Shown here: positions 40,608 through 49,055 of the stretch, in pieces | Position numbering within the stretch: the stretch's first letter is position 1 | How the letters are laid out: the number at the start of each line of letters is the position of its first letter | From: Microbulbifer sp. Q7 | GTDB lineage: Bacteria; Pseudomonadota; Gammaproteobacteria; Pseudomonadales; Cellvibrionaceae | DNA: 64,000 nt | Assembly: GCF_001639145.1 (NCBI RefSeq) | Contig: NZ_LROY01000001.1 | Location: 932,501 to 996,500 of the forward strand | Reading direction: 5' to 3' | Position numbers and translations under genes: made by a program | The notes under the pieces: generated by a model | What the model saw: only the letters and a program-made list of their open reading frames with translations | Databases searched by the model: none | Told to the model about the DNA's origin: nothing

Positions 40608-41060
40608 ATGAGTAGCGATAATAAATTTCGTATAAATATCTGCAGTGCACCTGATGGTCACGATGGGTGTGATGTGATCTTTGAGGAAGACCCCAACGAG
40701 AAGGATCATCCGGCTTCGATCAATGAAGACGGCACTATAACTATCAGCAAGGATAAAGGCACCTCGGTGAAAATCGCGTTTCGCCTGCAGTCAGGTGTCT
40801 ACGACGGCTATGTGTTCAATCAGCAGACCTCGTTTTCTGCCTCTAAAGCTGAGACCGGGGAAGTCGGAAAGTTTGCCTGTGAACTCGGCGACTCTGATGA
40901 TCCTGAACTTTCCGCGACCAAGGTGAAGGACAGTGCACGTACCCTGGTGGTTACCGATAAAAATGATGATGGCAGTGACTGGCAGTACACGCTCACGATT
41001 TACAAGGACAATGCGACGGTAATTCTGGATCCAATGATCAAAAACCGCACCATGGCCTGA
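40608..41060 (+). CDS. Small acidic protein of unknown function in the TIR cassette
   Basis: 150 residues, very rich in Asp/Glu/Lys, with no signal peptide or membrane helix. It looks beta-rich (alternating patterns such as TITISKDKGTSVKIAFRLQS and WQYTLTIYKDNATVILDP) and has three cysteines (two in INICSAPDGHDGCDV). No family is recognised. AAGGAGAG six bases before its ATG is the strongest ribosome-binding site in the cassette, implying it is made in excess over its neighbours. Position between a TIR enzyme and an RCK/RyR membrane protein suggests an adaptor, sensor or regulator of the pair. Confidence 0.7.
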   Translation: MSSDNKFRINICSAPDGHDGCDVIFEEDPNEKDHPASINEDGTITISKDKGTSVKIAFRLQSGVYDGYVFNQQTSFSASKAETGEVGKFACELGDSDDPELSATKVKDSARTLVVTDKNDDGSDWQYTLTIYKDNATVILDPMIKNRTMA

Positions 41061-41151
41061 TCGCGAGCGTTTCGGCCACGTGACATCGGTTGCGAGCCGG
41101 TGTCACGCTGCCCGGGCCCCGATCGAATAACACTGTCTGGGTGGAGTAACT

Positions 41152-43062
41152 TTGGAAGATAAATTGCGGCAGTCGCTTTACGCCTACTGGGACTGGTTCA
41201 AAAGGAACGAGGCTCTATTTATTGCCGGCATGATCGCGGGGTTATTTTTCGCCGGCTATTGGGGATACTTGCAGGTTCTCCCGCGGGCCGGCAGTGACGA
41301 TTCTGCTTTGCAGTGGGATGCGATCTACAGTGCGATCAAGCTATTTATTTTTAACGGGCCGGATGTGACGCAGGAGTGGCCGCTCATCCTGCAAGTGGTT
41401 CGTATTCTTGCCCCTTTTCTGCTTATCTATACCGCAGTGAAGACTCTTTGGCTGCGCGCAGGTGAGCACATTTCGCTGTTTCTGCTGCGCTTTCGTTATC
41501 GGCGTTTTGTTGTGGTGTGCGGCATCGGCGAGACCGGCTATCGCATTGCGTTGCAATATCTGCAGTACTCAAGCAAGCGTGTTGTACTTATTGATAATCG
41601 CCCTATGAATCCACTGGTCGCCAAGCTGCGCATCATGGGTGCTATTGCCCTGATGGGTGATGCACTGGACAGTGCGACACTGGCGCGGGCGCGTGTGGCA
41701 TCCGCTAGTGAAGTGTTCGTTTTCTCTGGTGATGATGAAAAAAATGTTGCGGTGGCGAAGGCGATTCACCGGGTCGTGCGAACAAAGTCATCGAGTGCCG
41801 AATCGATGGACCATGTTGCTACGGATCACCCCCGGCTTCGTTGTCATATTCAGGTGGATACCGGTGAAGTGGCTGAAATCTTTCAAGACCACTCCTTCTT
41901 TAACCTGATTGATGAACGCCTTGAATTGCGCATATTCAATCGGAATGTTTCCGTTGCGCGCAATATCATGGATAAGTGCGCGCCCGACCTCTACTACAGG
42001 CCAGCTTCCGCTCAGGACGAGCCGATGCATGTACTGTTTCTTGGCTTCGGGCCTCTGTCTCAAGCGCTGTTGATACAGTACGCCTTGACCGCACACTACG
42101 CCGACTGTCGCAAGCCGTCGGCGATCGTGCTGTGCGACGATCAATGTCGCCGTGCCGTGGATCGTTTTCGGCAGCGCTACACGCATATCGACGAAGTGCT
42201 TGATCTGGCATTTCGCTTTGTCGATCCGCAGACCCTCGACCCGCAAAGCTGGAAAGCGATGCTTGAACAGCAGCGATTCCAGCTGTGCTATACCGCTCTG
42301 GAACACGATGTAGACGGCATCCTTGCCGCGCGGCGCCTGAACCGTATGCGGAACACCATGGGCGTAGCGCCGATACACTTTGTCGTCTGCCTCAATCAGC
42401 AGTCGTGGATTTCGGAAGTGGTCGATGACGATTTTCTGCCGATTGAAATGGATAAAACGGGCCTCGGCACTGCCGTCCCGATCGAATATTTTGAGACCTT
42501 GGATGAGACCATCACGATTGATGTGGTGGTGAACGATCGCCTGGATCAGCTGGCGGTAGCCATTCATGAGCGCTATTTGCAGGGGCAAATCGACGCGGGT
42601 ACCAGTAGAGCGGATAACCCCTCCGTGGTGACCTGGCGCTACCTGCCGCTGTACAAGAAAGTGGCCAATCAGCGTGCCGCCGCACATCTGGATGTGAAGT
42701 TGCGCATTGCGCTCTGCCGCCGGGCGCAGGTGCAGGCACCATTGCCGCGGGCAAGCTTTCCCCCGAATGGTGAGCTTATGGAAGTTCTGGCAAAGGTGGA
42801 GCACCAGCGCTGGTGTGCCGATAAGCGTCTGGCGGGGTACCGCTACGGCCCGGCGCGTGACGATGTGCGTTTTCTTCACCCGGACCTGAAGCCCTGGGAT
42901 GCGCTAGCCGAATCCGACCGGGAAAAAGACCGCGCACTGATCCGCGAAATCCCGGCATTGCTGGCGCTGATTGGCCAGAAGGTGGTCTCCGAAGCCGGCG
43001 TCGAAGTCGCAGCTAAGGGAAAGGGGAAGGGGGCGCTGGTCGCAGAAGAGGCGGGCCCCTGA
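41152..43062 (+). CDS. Two-helix membrane protein with tandem RCK/TrkA-N Rossmann domains and a RyR domain
   Basis: 636 residues. Two membrane helices (~21-42 and ~79-97) flank a 40-residue loop, resembling a 2-TM channel, but the TxGYG potassium filter is absent. The first Rossmann fold starts FVVVCGIGETGYRIAL (GxGxxG 124-129) with Asp148 at the end of strand 2. A second fold starts HVLFLGFGPLSQALL (~293-307). The C-terminus (~465-610) carries a RyR-type module: LAVAIHERYLQGQ, LPLYKKVANQRAAAHLDVKL, then LAKVEHQRWCADKRLAGYRY. RyR domains occur in prokaryotic conflict-associated proteins and are thought to bind nucleotide-type ligands. TTG start with GTGGAG upstream. It is the likely effector or sensor of the TIR cassette; ion conduction is inference. 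Confidence 0.82.
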   Translation: MEDKLRQSLYAYWDWFKRNEALFIAGMIAGLFFAGYWGYLQVLPRAGSDDSALQWDAIYSAIKLFIFNGPDVTQEWPLILQVVRILAPFLLIYTAVKTLWLRAGEHISLFLLRFRYRRFVVVCGIGETGYRIALQYLQYSSKRVVLIDNRPMNPLVAKLRIMGAIALMGDALDSATLARARVASASEVFVFSGDDEKNVAVAKAIHRVVRTKSSSAESMDHVATDHPRLRCHIQVDTGEVAEIFQDHSFFNLIDERLELRIFNRNVSVARNIMDKCAPDLYYRPASAQDEPMHVLFLGFGPLSQALLIQYALTAHYADCRKPSAIVLCDDQCRRAVDRFRQRYTHIDEVLDLAFRFVDPQTLDPQSWKAMLEQQRFQLCYTALEHDVDGILAARRLNRMRNTMGVAPIHFVVCLNQQSWISEVVDDDFLPIEMDKTGLGTAVPIEYFETLDETITIDVVVNDRLDQLAVAIHERYLQGQIDAGTSRADNPSVVTWRYLPLYKKVANQRAAAHLDVKLRIALCRRAQVQAPLPRASFPPNGELMEVLAKVEHQRWCADKRLAGYRYGPARDDVRFLHPDLKPWDALAESDREKDRALIREIPALLALIGQKVVSEAGVEVAAKGKGKGALVAEEAGP

Positions 43063-43084
43063 GCCTACCGAAAACACGCGCGGG

Positions 43085-44401
43085 TTAGCTGCTTATGCCA
43101 CAGGAGCCTACGCGATTTTTGTAAGGCTGTGAGTCCTGCAGGAAGGTCAGATAGTCCGCGCGAAAGCCGGCACAGGAGCTGGTCGCATCATCGGAGGTGG
43201 CACAGCAGCGGATGGTTTCGCGCAGCGCGCGCTCCGAGGCTGCGTCGAATGCCTGTGAGTGTCCGGCACCGTACATGATGCTGTCGCTCCAGGATTTCGC
43301 CGGGCGCCAAGAGTTGTTGCCGTAGGCCCCGCCATAGAAGCATCCTGTGCCCTGCAGGCAGTCCTGGCCGATGTCCTCGGTGCCCCATGCTGGGGTGCAC
43401 TGCCCGCCAAAGTAGTCGTCTTCGGTGTCTTCCGACCAACCGCAGCAGGTGTAATTGCCTTCGTCGTCGGTTTCACATTCGCCTTCCGCGGAACGATTGA
43501 AGCTGGTGCAGCTCGCCTTGTCGGTAAGGGTTGGGCAGGTAGCGTTGGCGGACTGGGTGTACTCGGAAGCGGGTTTGAAGCTGTTACACCATTTGGCGCA
43601 GCCAGGCCCGTCCAGATTGGCCCACGCACGGGACAGCGCACTGGGCCAGCCGGTGACCGCCGTGCCATCGGCGTTGACCCCGCCATCGTACAGGTCCGCG
43701 AGCCCGAAGTTATGGCCTACCTCGTGGATGACAATGTTGCGCAGCTGATGCAGGGCGGTGTCACTGTCCTGCCAGTCGCGGTCGCTGGCTACATAGATAA
43801 TCTCGCCCCCGCTAGCGCCGTAATCCCCTTCCGCGATGACCACCTTCATTACACCGTGGATATCGTTACTGCCACATTGCTGCAGAATGTCTGAATGTAT
43901 CTGATCGGTGTCGCAGTAAAACCCGCCCCCGGAATTACGGCTACAGCCCAGGGACGCAAAGCCCTGCAGATCAATCTGGTAAAAGGCAAACTGCCCCGAA
44001 TACTCGGAAAATGGTGGCAGCCCCTGAAACTGGTTTTCAACGGCATCCTGCACAATCTCGTCGAAGTACGGTGCCCCGTCGAGGTTGGCAAACAGCACCT
44101 TGAGGGGGGCCTCACTATTGCCGGCGAAGGGAATACAGCGCTCCAGTGTGGCGTAGTTGCCGGCGGCGACATCTTCGCTCTCCGGGCTTTGTTGGGTTGA
44201 ATCCCCGTCGGAGGTGGAGGGCGTCCCGCCGGAGGAATCCGAATTGTCGCCCGGCGCGTAAGAAGGAGGCGTCGGGTTCAGTTCTGTGTCATCCGGTGCT
44301 TCCGTCCCTCCGCCGCCACCGCAGGCGGTAAGCGCCATCAGCAGGCTGAATACAGAGAGGATGCGCAGGGCACGATACGGATATGTGAAGAGAGCTGGCA
44401 T
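43085..44401 (-). CDS. Cys-rich zinc metallopeptidase lipoprotein
   Basis: 438-residue exported lipoprotein: signal peptide and lipobox MALTAC (Cys ~27), five glycines, and a Ser/Thr/Pro/Asp linker to ~85. A metzincin-like catalytic domain follows with IVIHEVGHNFGLADLYDGG (HExxHxxGxxD zinc site, residues ~230-245). A possible Met-turn is in SDSIMYGAGHSQ. It has more than twenty cysteines, many in the second half, pointing to extensive disulfides. The closest general type is M64/M6/M12-like secreted proteases; exact family uncertain. It converges with the TIR cassette, with only 22 bp between stops, and is unrelated in domain type. Confidence 0.75.
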   Translation of the reverse strand: MPALFTYPYRALRILSVFSLLMALTACGGGGGTEAPDDTELNPTPPSYAPGDNSDSSGGTPSTSDGDSTQQSPESEDVAAGNYATLERCIPFAGNSEAPLKVLFANLDGAPYFDEIVQDAVENQFQGLPPFSEYSGQFAFYQIDLQGFASLGCSRNSGGGFYCDTDQIHSDILQQCGSNDIHGVMKVVIAEGDYGASGGEIIYVASDRDWQDSDTALHQLRNIVIHEVGHNFGLADLYDGGVNADGTAVTGWPSALSRAWANLDGPGCAKWCNSFKPASEYTQSANATCPTLTDKASCTSFNRSAEGECETDDEGNYTCCGWSEDTEDDYFGGQCTPAWGTEDIGQDCLQGTGCFYGGAYGNNSWRPAKSWSDSIMYGAGHSQAFDAASERALRETIRCCATSDDATSSCAGFRADYLTFLQDSQPYKNRVGSCGISS

Positions 44402-44622
44402 AACAGGGGTTACGGTGTTCGATTATTGTGTTTTGTCCCTGCGCCGCAGAATTGTGACTGCCTGGTGCTGGTTCCCTGTGCCGGAGCGCGCAAAAAGGCA
44501 GCATTTTATGGGCCTGCTGCCATTGAAGCCAGCGCTGAAAAGCCTGAAACTGACGATGGATAATGAGTCATGAAAGCGGGCTGTTTGTCCCGTTGGAATT
44601 AACCTTGGATTGGGAGGAAAAA

Positions 44623-45141
44623 GTGAGAAAACTGTTTCTTTGGATGGTGTCGATGGCAATCACTATTCCGGCATTGGCACTCGAGGTAGGAAGCCCCGCT
44701 CCGGAATTTTCTTTGCCGGGGTCGGATGGAAAAACCTACACATTGTCCGATTTCAAGGGCAAGCAGGCGGTAGCCATTGCCTGGTATCCCAAGGCGTTTA
44801 CCAAGGGGTGCACCATCGAGTGCAAATCCCTCGCGGAGAATGGCCACCTGATTCGTGAATACGACGTGGCTTACTTCATGGCCAGTACCGACGAACTGGA
44901 GGACAACACCAAGTTTGCCGAGGAGATGAAAGCGGACTTTCCGCTACTGAGCGACCCCAGCGGTGAAGTGGCGGAAGCCTATGGTGTGAAAATGCCGGTG
45001 CTGAACATGGCCAAACGCGTGACTATCTATATCGGCAAGGATGGGAATGTGTTGAAAATCGACCGGGACATCAAGCCGGCCACCAGTGCGGAAGATATGG
45101 CGAAAACCCTGGGTGAACTGGGCGTTGCCAAAAAGGGATAA
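44623..45141 (+). CDS. Exported peroxiredoxin (AhpC/TSA, BCP-like)
   Basis: Thiol peroxidase of about 172 residues. GTG 44623 is chosen for its GGGAGG five bases upstream, giving a signal peptide (KLFLWMVSMAITIPALALEV) and hence a periplasmic location. The thioredoxin-fold blocks are GSPAPEFSLPGSDGKTYTLS, YPKAFTKGCTIECKSLAEN (peroxidatic Cys63, candidate resolving Cys67) and LLSDPSGEVAEAYGV. The active site has FTKGCT where BCP proteins have xTPGCT, with Lys replacing Pro. Electrons would have to come from a periplasmic thiol system. Confidence 0.85.
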   Translation: MRKLFLWMVSMAITIPALALEVGSPAPEFSLPGSDGKTYTLSDFKGKQAVAIAWYPKAFTKGCTIECKSLAENGHLIREYDVAYFMASTDELEDNTKFAEEMKADFPLLSDPSGEVAEAYGVKMPVLNMAKRVTIYIGKDGNVLKIDRDIKPATSAEDMAKTLGELGVAKKG

Positions 45142-45164
45142 TCACCGGTAGATAAATGGTCCAA

Positions 45165-45189
45165 AAAAAAGGCCGCTAATGCGGCCTAA
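45165..45189 (-). terminator. Rho-independent terminator for the YggN-like gene
   Basis: AGGCCGC / GCGGCCT stem with a 4-nt loop, followed on the minus strand by an eight-T run (45165-45172). It serves the leftward gene ending at 45274; on the plus strand there is no T-tract. Confidence 0.8.
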
Positions 45190-45273
45190 CACTTGGGGGG
45201 TCTTTCTCCTTGGGTTTGGGGGGACAAATTGGGTGCTCCAGGTAGAGTAATCAGGTTGAATTAGTCGCCGGCG

Positions 45274-46089
45274 TTAGTTCTGCTCGATCACTTCAAATGT
45301 CGCGATGGTCGGAATGGTTCCCTGCAAGTCTGTTTCTATGGTGTCCATGACCCTGAGGTTGTGGCACAGGTTTTCCGCACGGGATTCCAGCAGGCGGGCC
45401 CGCTCCTGAACGACGGCTTCAGCGGCCTCTGCGGCGGCTTCTGCATCGCGCGCAATGCTCGCGCCACCGGTAAATACGGCCTTCAGTGCATGCCAGGTGA
45501 GGGTGCCTGCAGACTGCAAGGCAATCTTTTCAATGCGCGGCTCCAGTTCGCTCTCAATAATCTGCTCGATCGTATTTTCGATGTTTTCTCCGGCAGCCAC
45601 ATCCCAGTTATCGCCCAGAACATAGATGCCGTTTTCGTTGCGCAGCCGGTCGCGCGTTGTGTAGCGCACCTGGCTGGCGGCATGCTGAAACTCCACAGAA
45701 TCTGGGTGGTCGGCTCCAGCCAGTGCCGTTAAGGCAATACCCACACCTTCCATGGCGATATCCACCGCATCGATGGTGATGTTGGTAATATCCTTGCCGG
45801 TCTGCAGAAGTCCCGCGTGGTAAGCCTCCAGTTGATTCTGTTGCTTCGCGTCCAGCGTAATTACCTGCCCATTTATATCCAGCTGCTGCGGCTTGTCCGC
45901 CACATAACGCAGTATTTGCTGGCTATCGTCGTGTATGACCTCAAAGAACTCCGCACTCACTCGGGTGCTGTGGTGCAGGCGCATGGAGCATTGCTGGTCG
46001 GTGTCGTGCATCAGACTGATCTCGCCAGCAGTGGTGGCTAGTGGAGCGCTGAGGGCCGCGACAGACAAGAAAATCAGGGCATTTTTCAT
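45274..46089 (-). CDS. YggN-like (DUF2884) periplasmic protein
   Basis: About 271 residues from ATG 46089, with a signal peptide (NALIFLSVAALSAPLATTAG). The mature part has ILRYVADKPQQLDINGQVIT, LDAKQQNQLEAYHAGLLQTG, ITIDAVDIAMEGVGIALTAL and ELEPRIEKIALQSAGTLTWH. These match my recollection of the YggN/DUF2884 family, whose function is unknown. An Ala/Glu-rich helical stretch (AEAAAEAAEAVVQERARLLE) precedes the C-terminus. It is divergent from a TonB-dependent receptor; the 284-bp region between them shows no obvious operator. Confidence 0.75.
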   Translation of the reverse strand: MKNALIFLSVAALSAPLATTAGEISLMHDTDQQCSMRLHHSTRVSAEFFEVIHDDSQQILRYVADKPQQLDINGQVITLDAKQQNQLEAYHAGLLQTGKDITNITIDAVDIAMEGVGIALTALAGADHPDSVEFQHAASQVRYTTRDRLRNENGIYVLGDNWDVAAGENIENTIEQIIESELEPRIEKIALQSAGTLTWHALKAVFTGGASIARDAEAAAEAAEAVVQERARLLESRAENLCHNLRVMDTIETDLQGTIPTIATFEVIEQN

Positions 46090-46373
46090 AGTACGTTCTA
46101 CAGAAATTCCGGTTGATGGCACTGTGACGTCTTCAGCGCACCGGCCGGATGCACTGACGCGAAAAAAATATCATCAATTTTTTGTTCCGCCCTAACTGGC
46201 ACGCTTATTGCTCTTTCTCTGATAACGGCAGTCGCAGTTTCTCTGCACCAATATTTATCCGATGTACAACAGCGAATTTCGTTGCGGATCCCTTGGGTTG
46301 CGCAACACGGGCAGCTTTTGCCTGAAGAAAGTGATGGTTCTGACGATGGTTCAAAAACGAGTGGGGAAAACCT

Positions 46374-48911
46374 ATGAAGCGTAAAGCTCTGAGTTGTGCT
46401 GTGATGGCGGTTGCCGCCGGTTTTGCATTGGTGCCGGCAGCACCGGTGGTGGCGGAAGAAATTGAGGAGGTTGCGGTAACCGGGGTGCGGGGCAAGCCGC
46501 GCTCGGTGTCTGATTCTCCGGTGCCGGTAGATGTATTCGGAAGCGAGGCGCTGCAATCGGTTTCCTATACGGACACCAACGACGTCCTGAAGACCCTGGT
46601 GCCTTCCTATAACGTCACCAGGCAGCCGATCAGCGATGGCGGTACCTTTATTCGTCCAGCGCAGTTGCGGGGCATGCCTACCGACAAAACCCTGGTACTG
46701 GTCAATTCCAAGCGTCGCCACCGTGCCGCGCTGGTACAGATTGGCGGTTCGGGTACCCAGGGACCGGATATCGCCACCATCCCGAGTTCGGCGCTCAAGT
46801 CTGTGGAAGTACTGCGCGACGGCGCGGCCGCACAGTATGGCTCGGACGCCATCGCCGGGGTGATCAACTTTATTTTGAAAGATAATGCAGAGGGTGGTTC
46901 GTTCAGCATCAAGAGCGGTGAATACAGTGAAGGCGATGGCTTCCAGACCACCGCCACCGCTAATGCAGGGCTGCCTCTGGGCTCAGACGGGTTCCTGAGC
47001 ATTTCCGGTGAAGTCGCCAAGGCAGATTTTACCTCGCGCAGTGAGCAGTATTGTGAAAGCTGGTTCTGTCTCGAAGATCAGGACCCGGCCTTTATCGAGG
47101 CCGCAAAAAGTGCCTCACTGGAAGGTGATGTGGTGCAGCCCTGGGGGCAACCCAACTCCGAAGCGGCGCGCATCTTCTTCAATGCTGGCTACGATCTGGG
47201 AGACGGTAAAGAGCTGTACGCATTTGGTAACTATTCCGCGAGCGAGGCAGACGGCAGCTTCTACTATCGCTACCCCGGTAATGGCACCATCGAGGATCTC
47301 CGCGAGTCGGATGGCTCTATCTACAGTCCGCTGGAAAAATTCCCTGGTGGATTTACCCCGCGCTTCTCCGGTGAAGTGACCGATTACTCGCTGGTCAGTG
47401 GCTTCAAGGGCGAGATGCTCTCTGGCCTGCTGTATGACTTCAGTGCGCGCTACGGCAACAGCGAAGTGGCCTATACCCTGCGCAACACCATTAATCCCTC
47501 GATGGGGCCGGACAGCCCCACGGCCTTCAAGCCGGGCACGCTGGCCAACGAAGAGATTCAGTTGCAAGCGGATTTTTCCAAAGAGATGGACCTGGGTCTG
47601 AGTGCGCCGGTGCTGGCTGCGTTCGGCTTGAGTTACATGGACGAATCTTATGAACTCACCGGTGGTGATGAGGCCTCGTATACCGCCGGCCCATACGCCA
47701 CCCGCGATCCGTGGGGTTTCTGTGATGGCGATATGCCCACCGCGGCCGGCCAGACGGTAATCGATGGCGGCTCCACGCTGGACTGTGCGGATGCGAGCGA
47801 TCCGGTTTACCGGGTGGTTGGTGTTGGTTCCAATGGTTTCCCCGGTTACTCTCCGGAATATTCCGGAAGCTACACGCGTGATTCTTATGCGGTATACGGT
47901 GACCTGAGCTCGGACGTGAGCGAGCGGTTGTTTGTGCAGGCGGCGGTCCGCTTTGAGGACTATTCCGATTTTGATTCGGAGCTGGTTGGCAAGCTGGCCA
48001 TGCAGTACGACCTCACCGAGAACATCGGTCTGCGCTCATCCGTGGGCACGGGCTTCCGTGCACCAACACCGGGCCAGCAGGGCACCACAAACGTGTCTAC
48101 CCGTCTGCCCAATGGTTTTCCGGTAGCGACCGGCCTGTTCCCGGCCAGTAGCTCCGTGGCACAGGCGCTGGGCGCAGAGGCCTTGAAGCCGGAAACGTCC
48201 ACCAACTTCACCTTTGGTTTCACTGCCGACTTCGACAAGCTATCCATGACGGTGGACTTTTATCGCATTGATGTGGATGACCGCACCTATGCCATCTCCA
48301 CCCTCGACGTATCGGCAGATAACAGCAGTGGTGCCGCGTACGACAACTACCTGGCGCTGGTCGATGCCGGGGTGGTTGGCGCCGAGTCGATCGGTGGGGT
48401 CTTTTACTTTACCAACGCGTTCGACACCCGTACCCAGGGTGTGGATGTGGTGGCGACCTATCCGGTGAGCTGGTCCGACACCAATACCACCAACCTGACG
48501 GCATCGTTTAACTACAACAAGTCTGAATTTGCCTCCGATCCCAGTGAGTATCTGAACGAAGAGGATGAGTTCGATTTCGAAAAATTCCAGCCAAAATTGC
48601 GCGGCGCGATCACCGCAATGCACGATGTTGGCCCGGTATCGTTGATGGCACGTGCCAACTGGTATGGCAGCTACGAGAATTTTCAGAGTGGCGAGATTCA
48701 GGAATACGATCCCCTGGTTATGGTCGACCTGGAGGGCCGTTATCATTTGACCGAAGCGACCAATGTCAGTGTTGGTGGCCGCAACATCTTTGACCAGTAT
48801 CCTGACAAAGATGAACTGGGTGATTACTGCTGTGGGGCAGTCTATGCATCGGACACCGTGGTCGACTGGCAGGGCAGCTTCTACTACCTGAGCCTGAATC
48901 ACACCTTTTAA
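46374..48911 (+). CDS. TonB-dependent outer-membrane receptor
   Basis: 845-residue energised outer-membrane transporter. The signal peptide ends near residue 27 (APVVAEE). The TonB box region EEVAVTGVRGKPRSVSDSPV is followed by the plug domain (~45-165: LVLVNSKRRHRAALVQIGGS, LKSVEVLRDGAAAQYGSDAI, AGVINFILKD). A 22-strand barrel ends in the typical terminal strand FYYLSLNHTF. Several cysteines lie in extracellular loops (CESWFCLEDQD, YCCGA). No substrate can be named; no neighbouring Fur box or glycan gene fixes it. A rho-independent terminator follows. Confidence 0.93.
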   Translation: MKRKALSCAVMAVAAGFALVPAAPVVAEEIEEVAVTGVRGKPRSVSDSPVPVDVFGSEALQSVSYTDTNDVLKTLVPSYNVTRQPISDGGTFIRPAQLRGMPTDKTLVLVNSKRRHRAALVQIGGSGTQGPDIATIPSSALKSVEVLRDGAAAQYGSDAIAGVINFILKDNAEGGSFSIKSGEYSEGDGFQTTATANAGLPLGSDGFLSISGEVAKADFTSRSEQYCESWFCLEDQDPAFIEAAKSASLEGDVVQPWGQPNSEAARIFFNAGYDLGDGKELYAFGNYSASEADGSFYYRYPGNGTIEDLRESDGSIYSPLEKFPGGFTPRFSGEVTDYSLVSGFKGEMLSGLLYDFSARYGNSEVAYTLRNTINPSMGPDSPTAFKPGTLANEEIQLQADFSKEMDLGLSAPVLAAFGLSYMDESYELTGGDEASYTAGPYATRDPWGFCDGDMPTAAGQTVIDGGSTLDCADASDPVYRVVGVGSNGFPGYSPEYSGSYTRDSYAVYGDLSSDVSERLFVQAAVRFEDYSDFDSELVGKLAMQYDLTENIGLRSSVGTGFRAPTPGQQGTTNVSTRLPNGFPVATGLFPASSSVAQALGAEALKPETSTNFTFGFTADFDKLSMTVDFYRIDVDDRTYAISTLDVSADNSSGAAYDNYLALVDAGVVGAESIGGVFYFTNAFDTRTQGVDVVATYPVSWSDTNTTNLTASFNYNKSEFASDPSEYLNEEDEFDFEKFQPKLRGAITAMHDVGPVSLMARANWYGSYENFQSGEIQEYDPLVMVDLEGRYHLTEATNVSVGGRNIFDQYPDKDELGDYCCGAVYASDTVVDWQGSFYYLSLNHTF

Positions 48912-48936
48912 ATTGCAGTTGTCTTCTGCAAACTTG

Positions 48937-48963
48937 AATCCCCGCTTCGGCGGGGATTTTTTT
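48937..48963 (+). terminator. Rho-independent terminator
   Basis: AATCCCCGC / GCGGGGATT stem closed by a TTCG tetraloop with seven T following, 25 bp after the TonB-dependent receptor stop. Confidence 0.93.
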
Positions 48964-49007
48964 ATGCGGTTTAAGTTTTCAATACGGTGACAGAATGGAT
49001 CGGACAT

Positions 49008-49031
49008 AAAAAAGGCCAGCAATGCTGGCCT
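49008..49031 (-). terminator. Rho-independent terminator for the aminotransferase operon
   Basis: AGGCCAGCA / TGCTGGCCT stem with a one-base loop centre and a six-T run on the minus strand (49008-49013). It lies 25 bp beyond the stop of the aminotransferase gene. Confidence 0.85.
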
Positions 49032-49055
49032 GTGGTTGGATCCTGCTGACTGGAT

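Noticed and set aside
38503..43062. Mobile-element origin of the TIR cassette
   Set aside because: No integrase, transposase, tRNA or direct repeats flank it in the window; transfer remains possible but is not shown.
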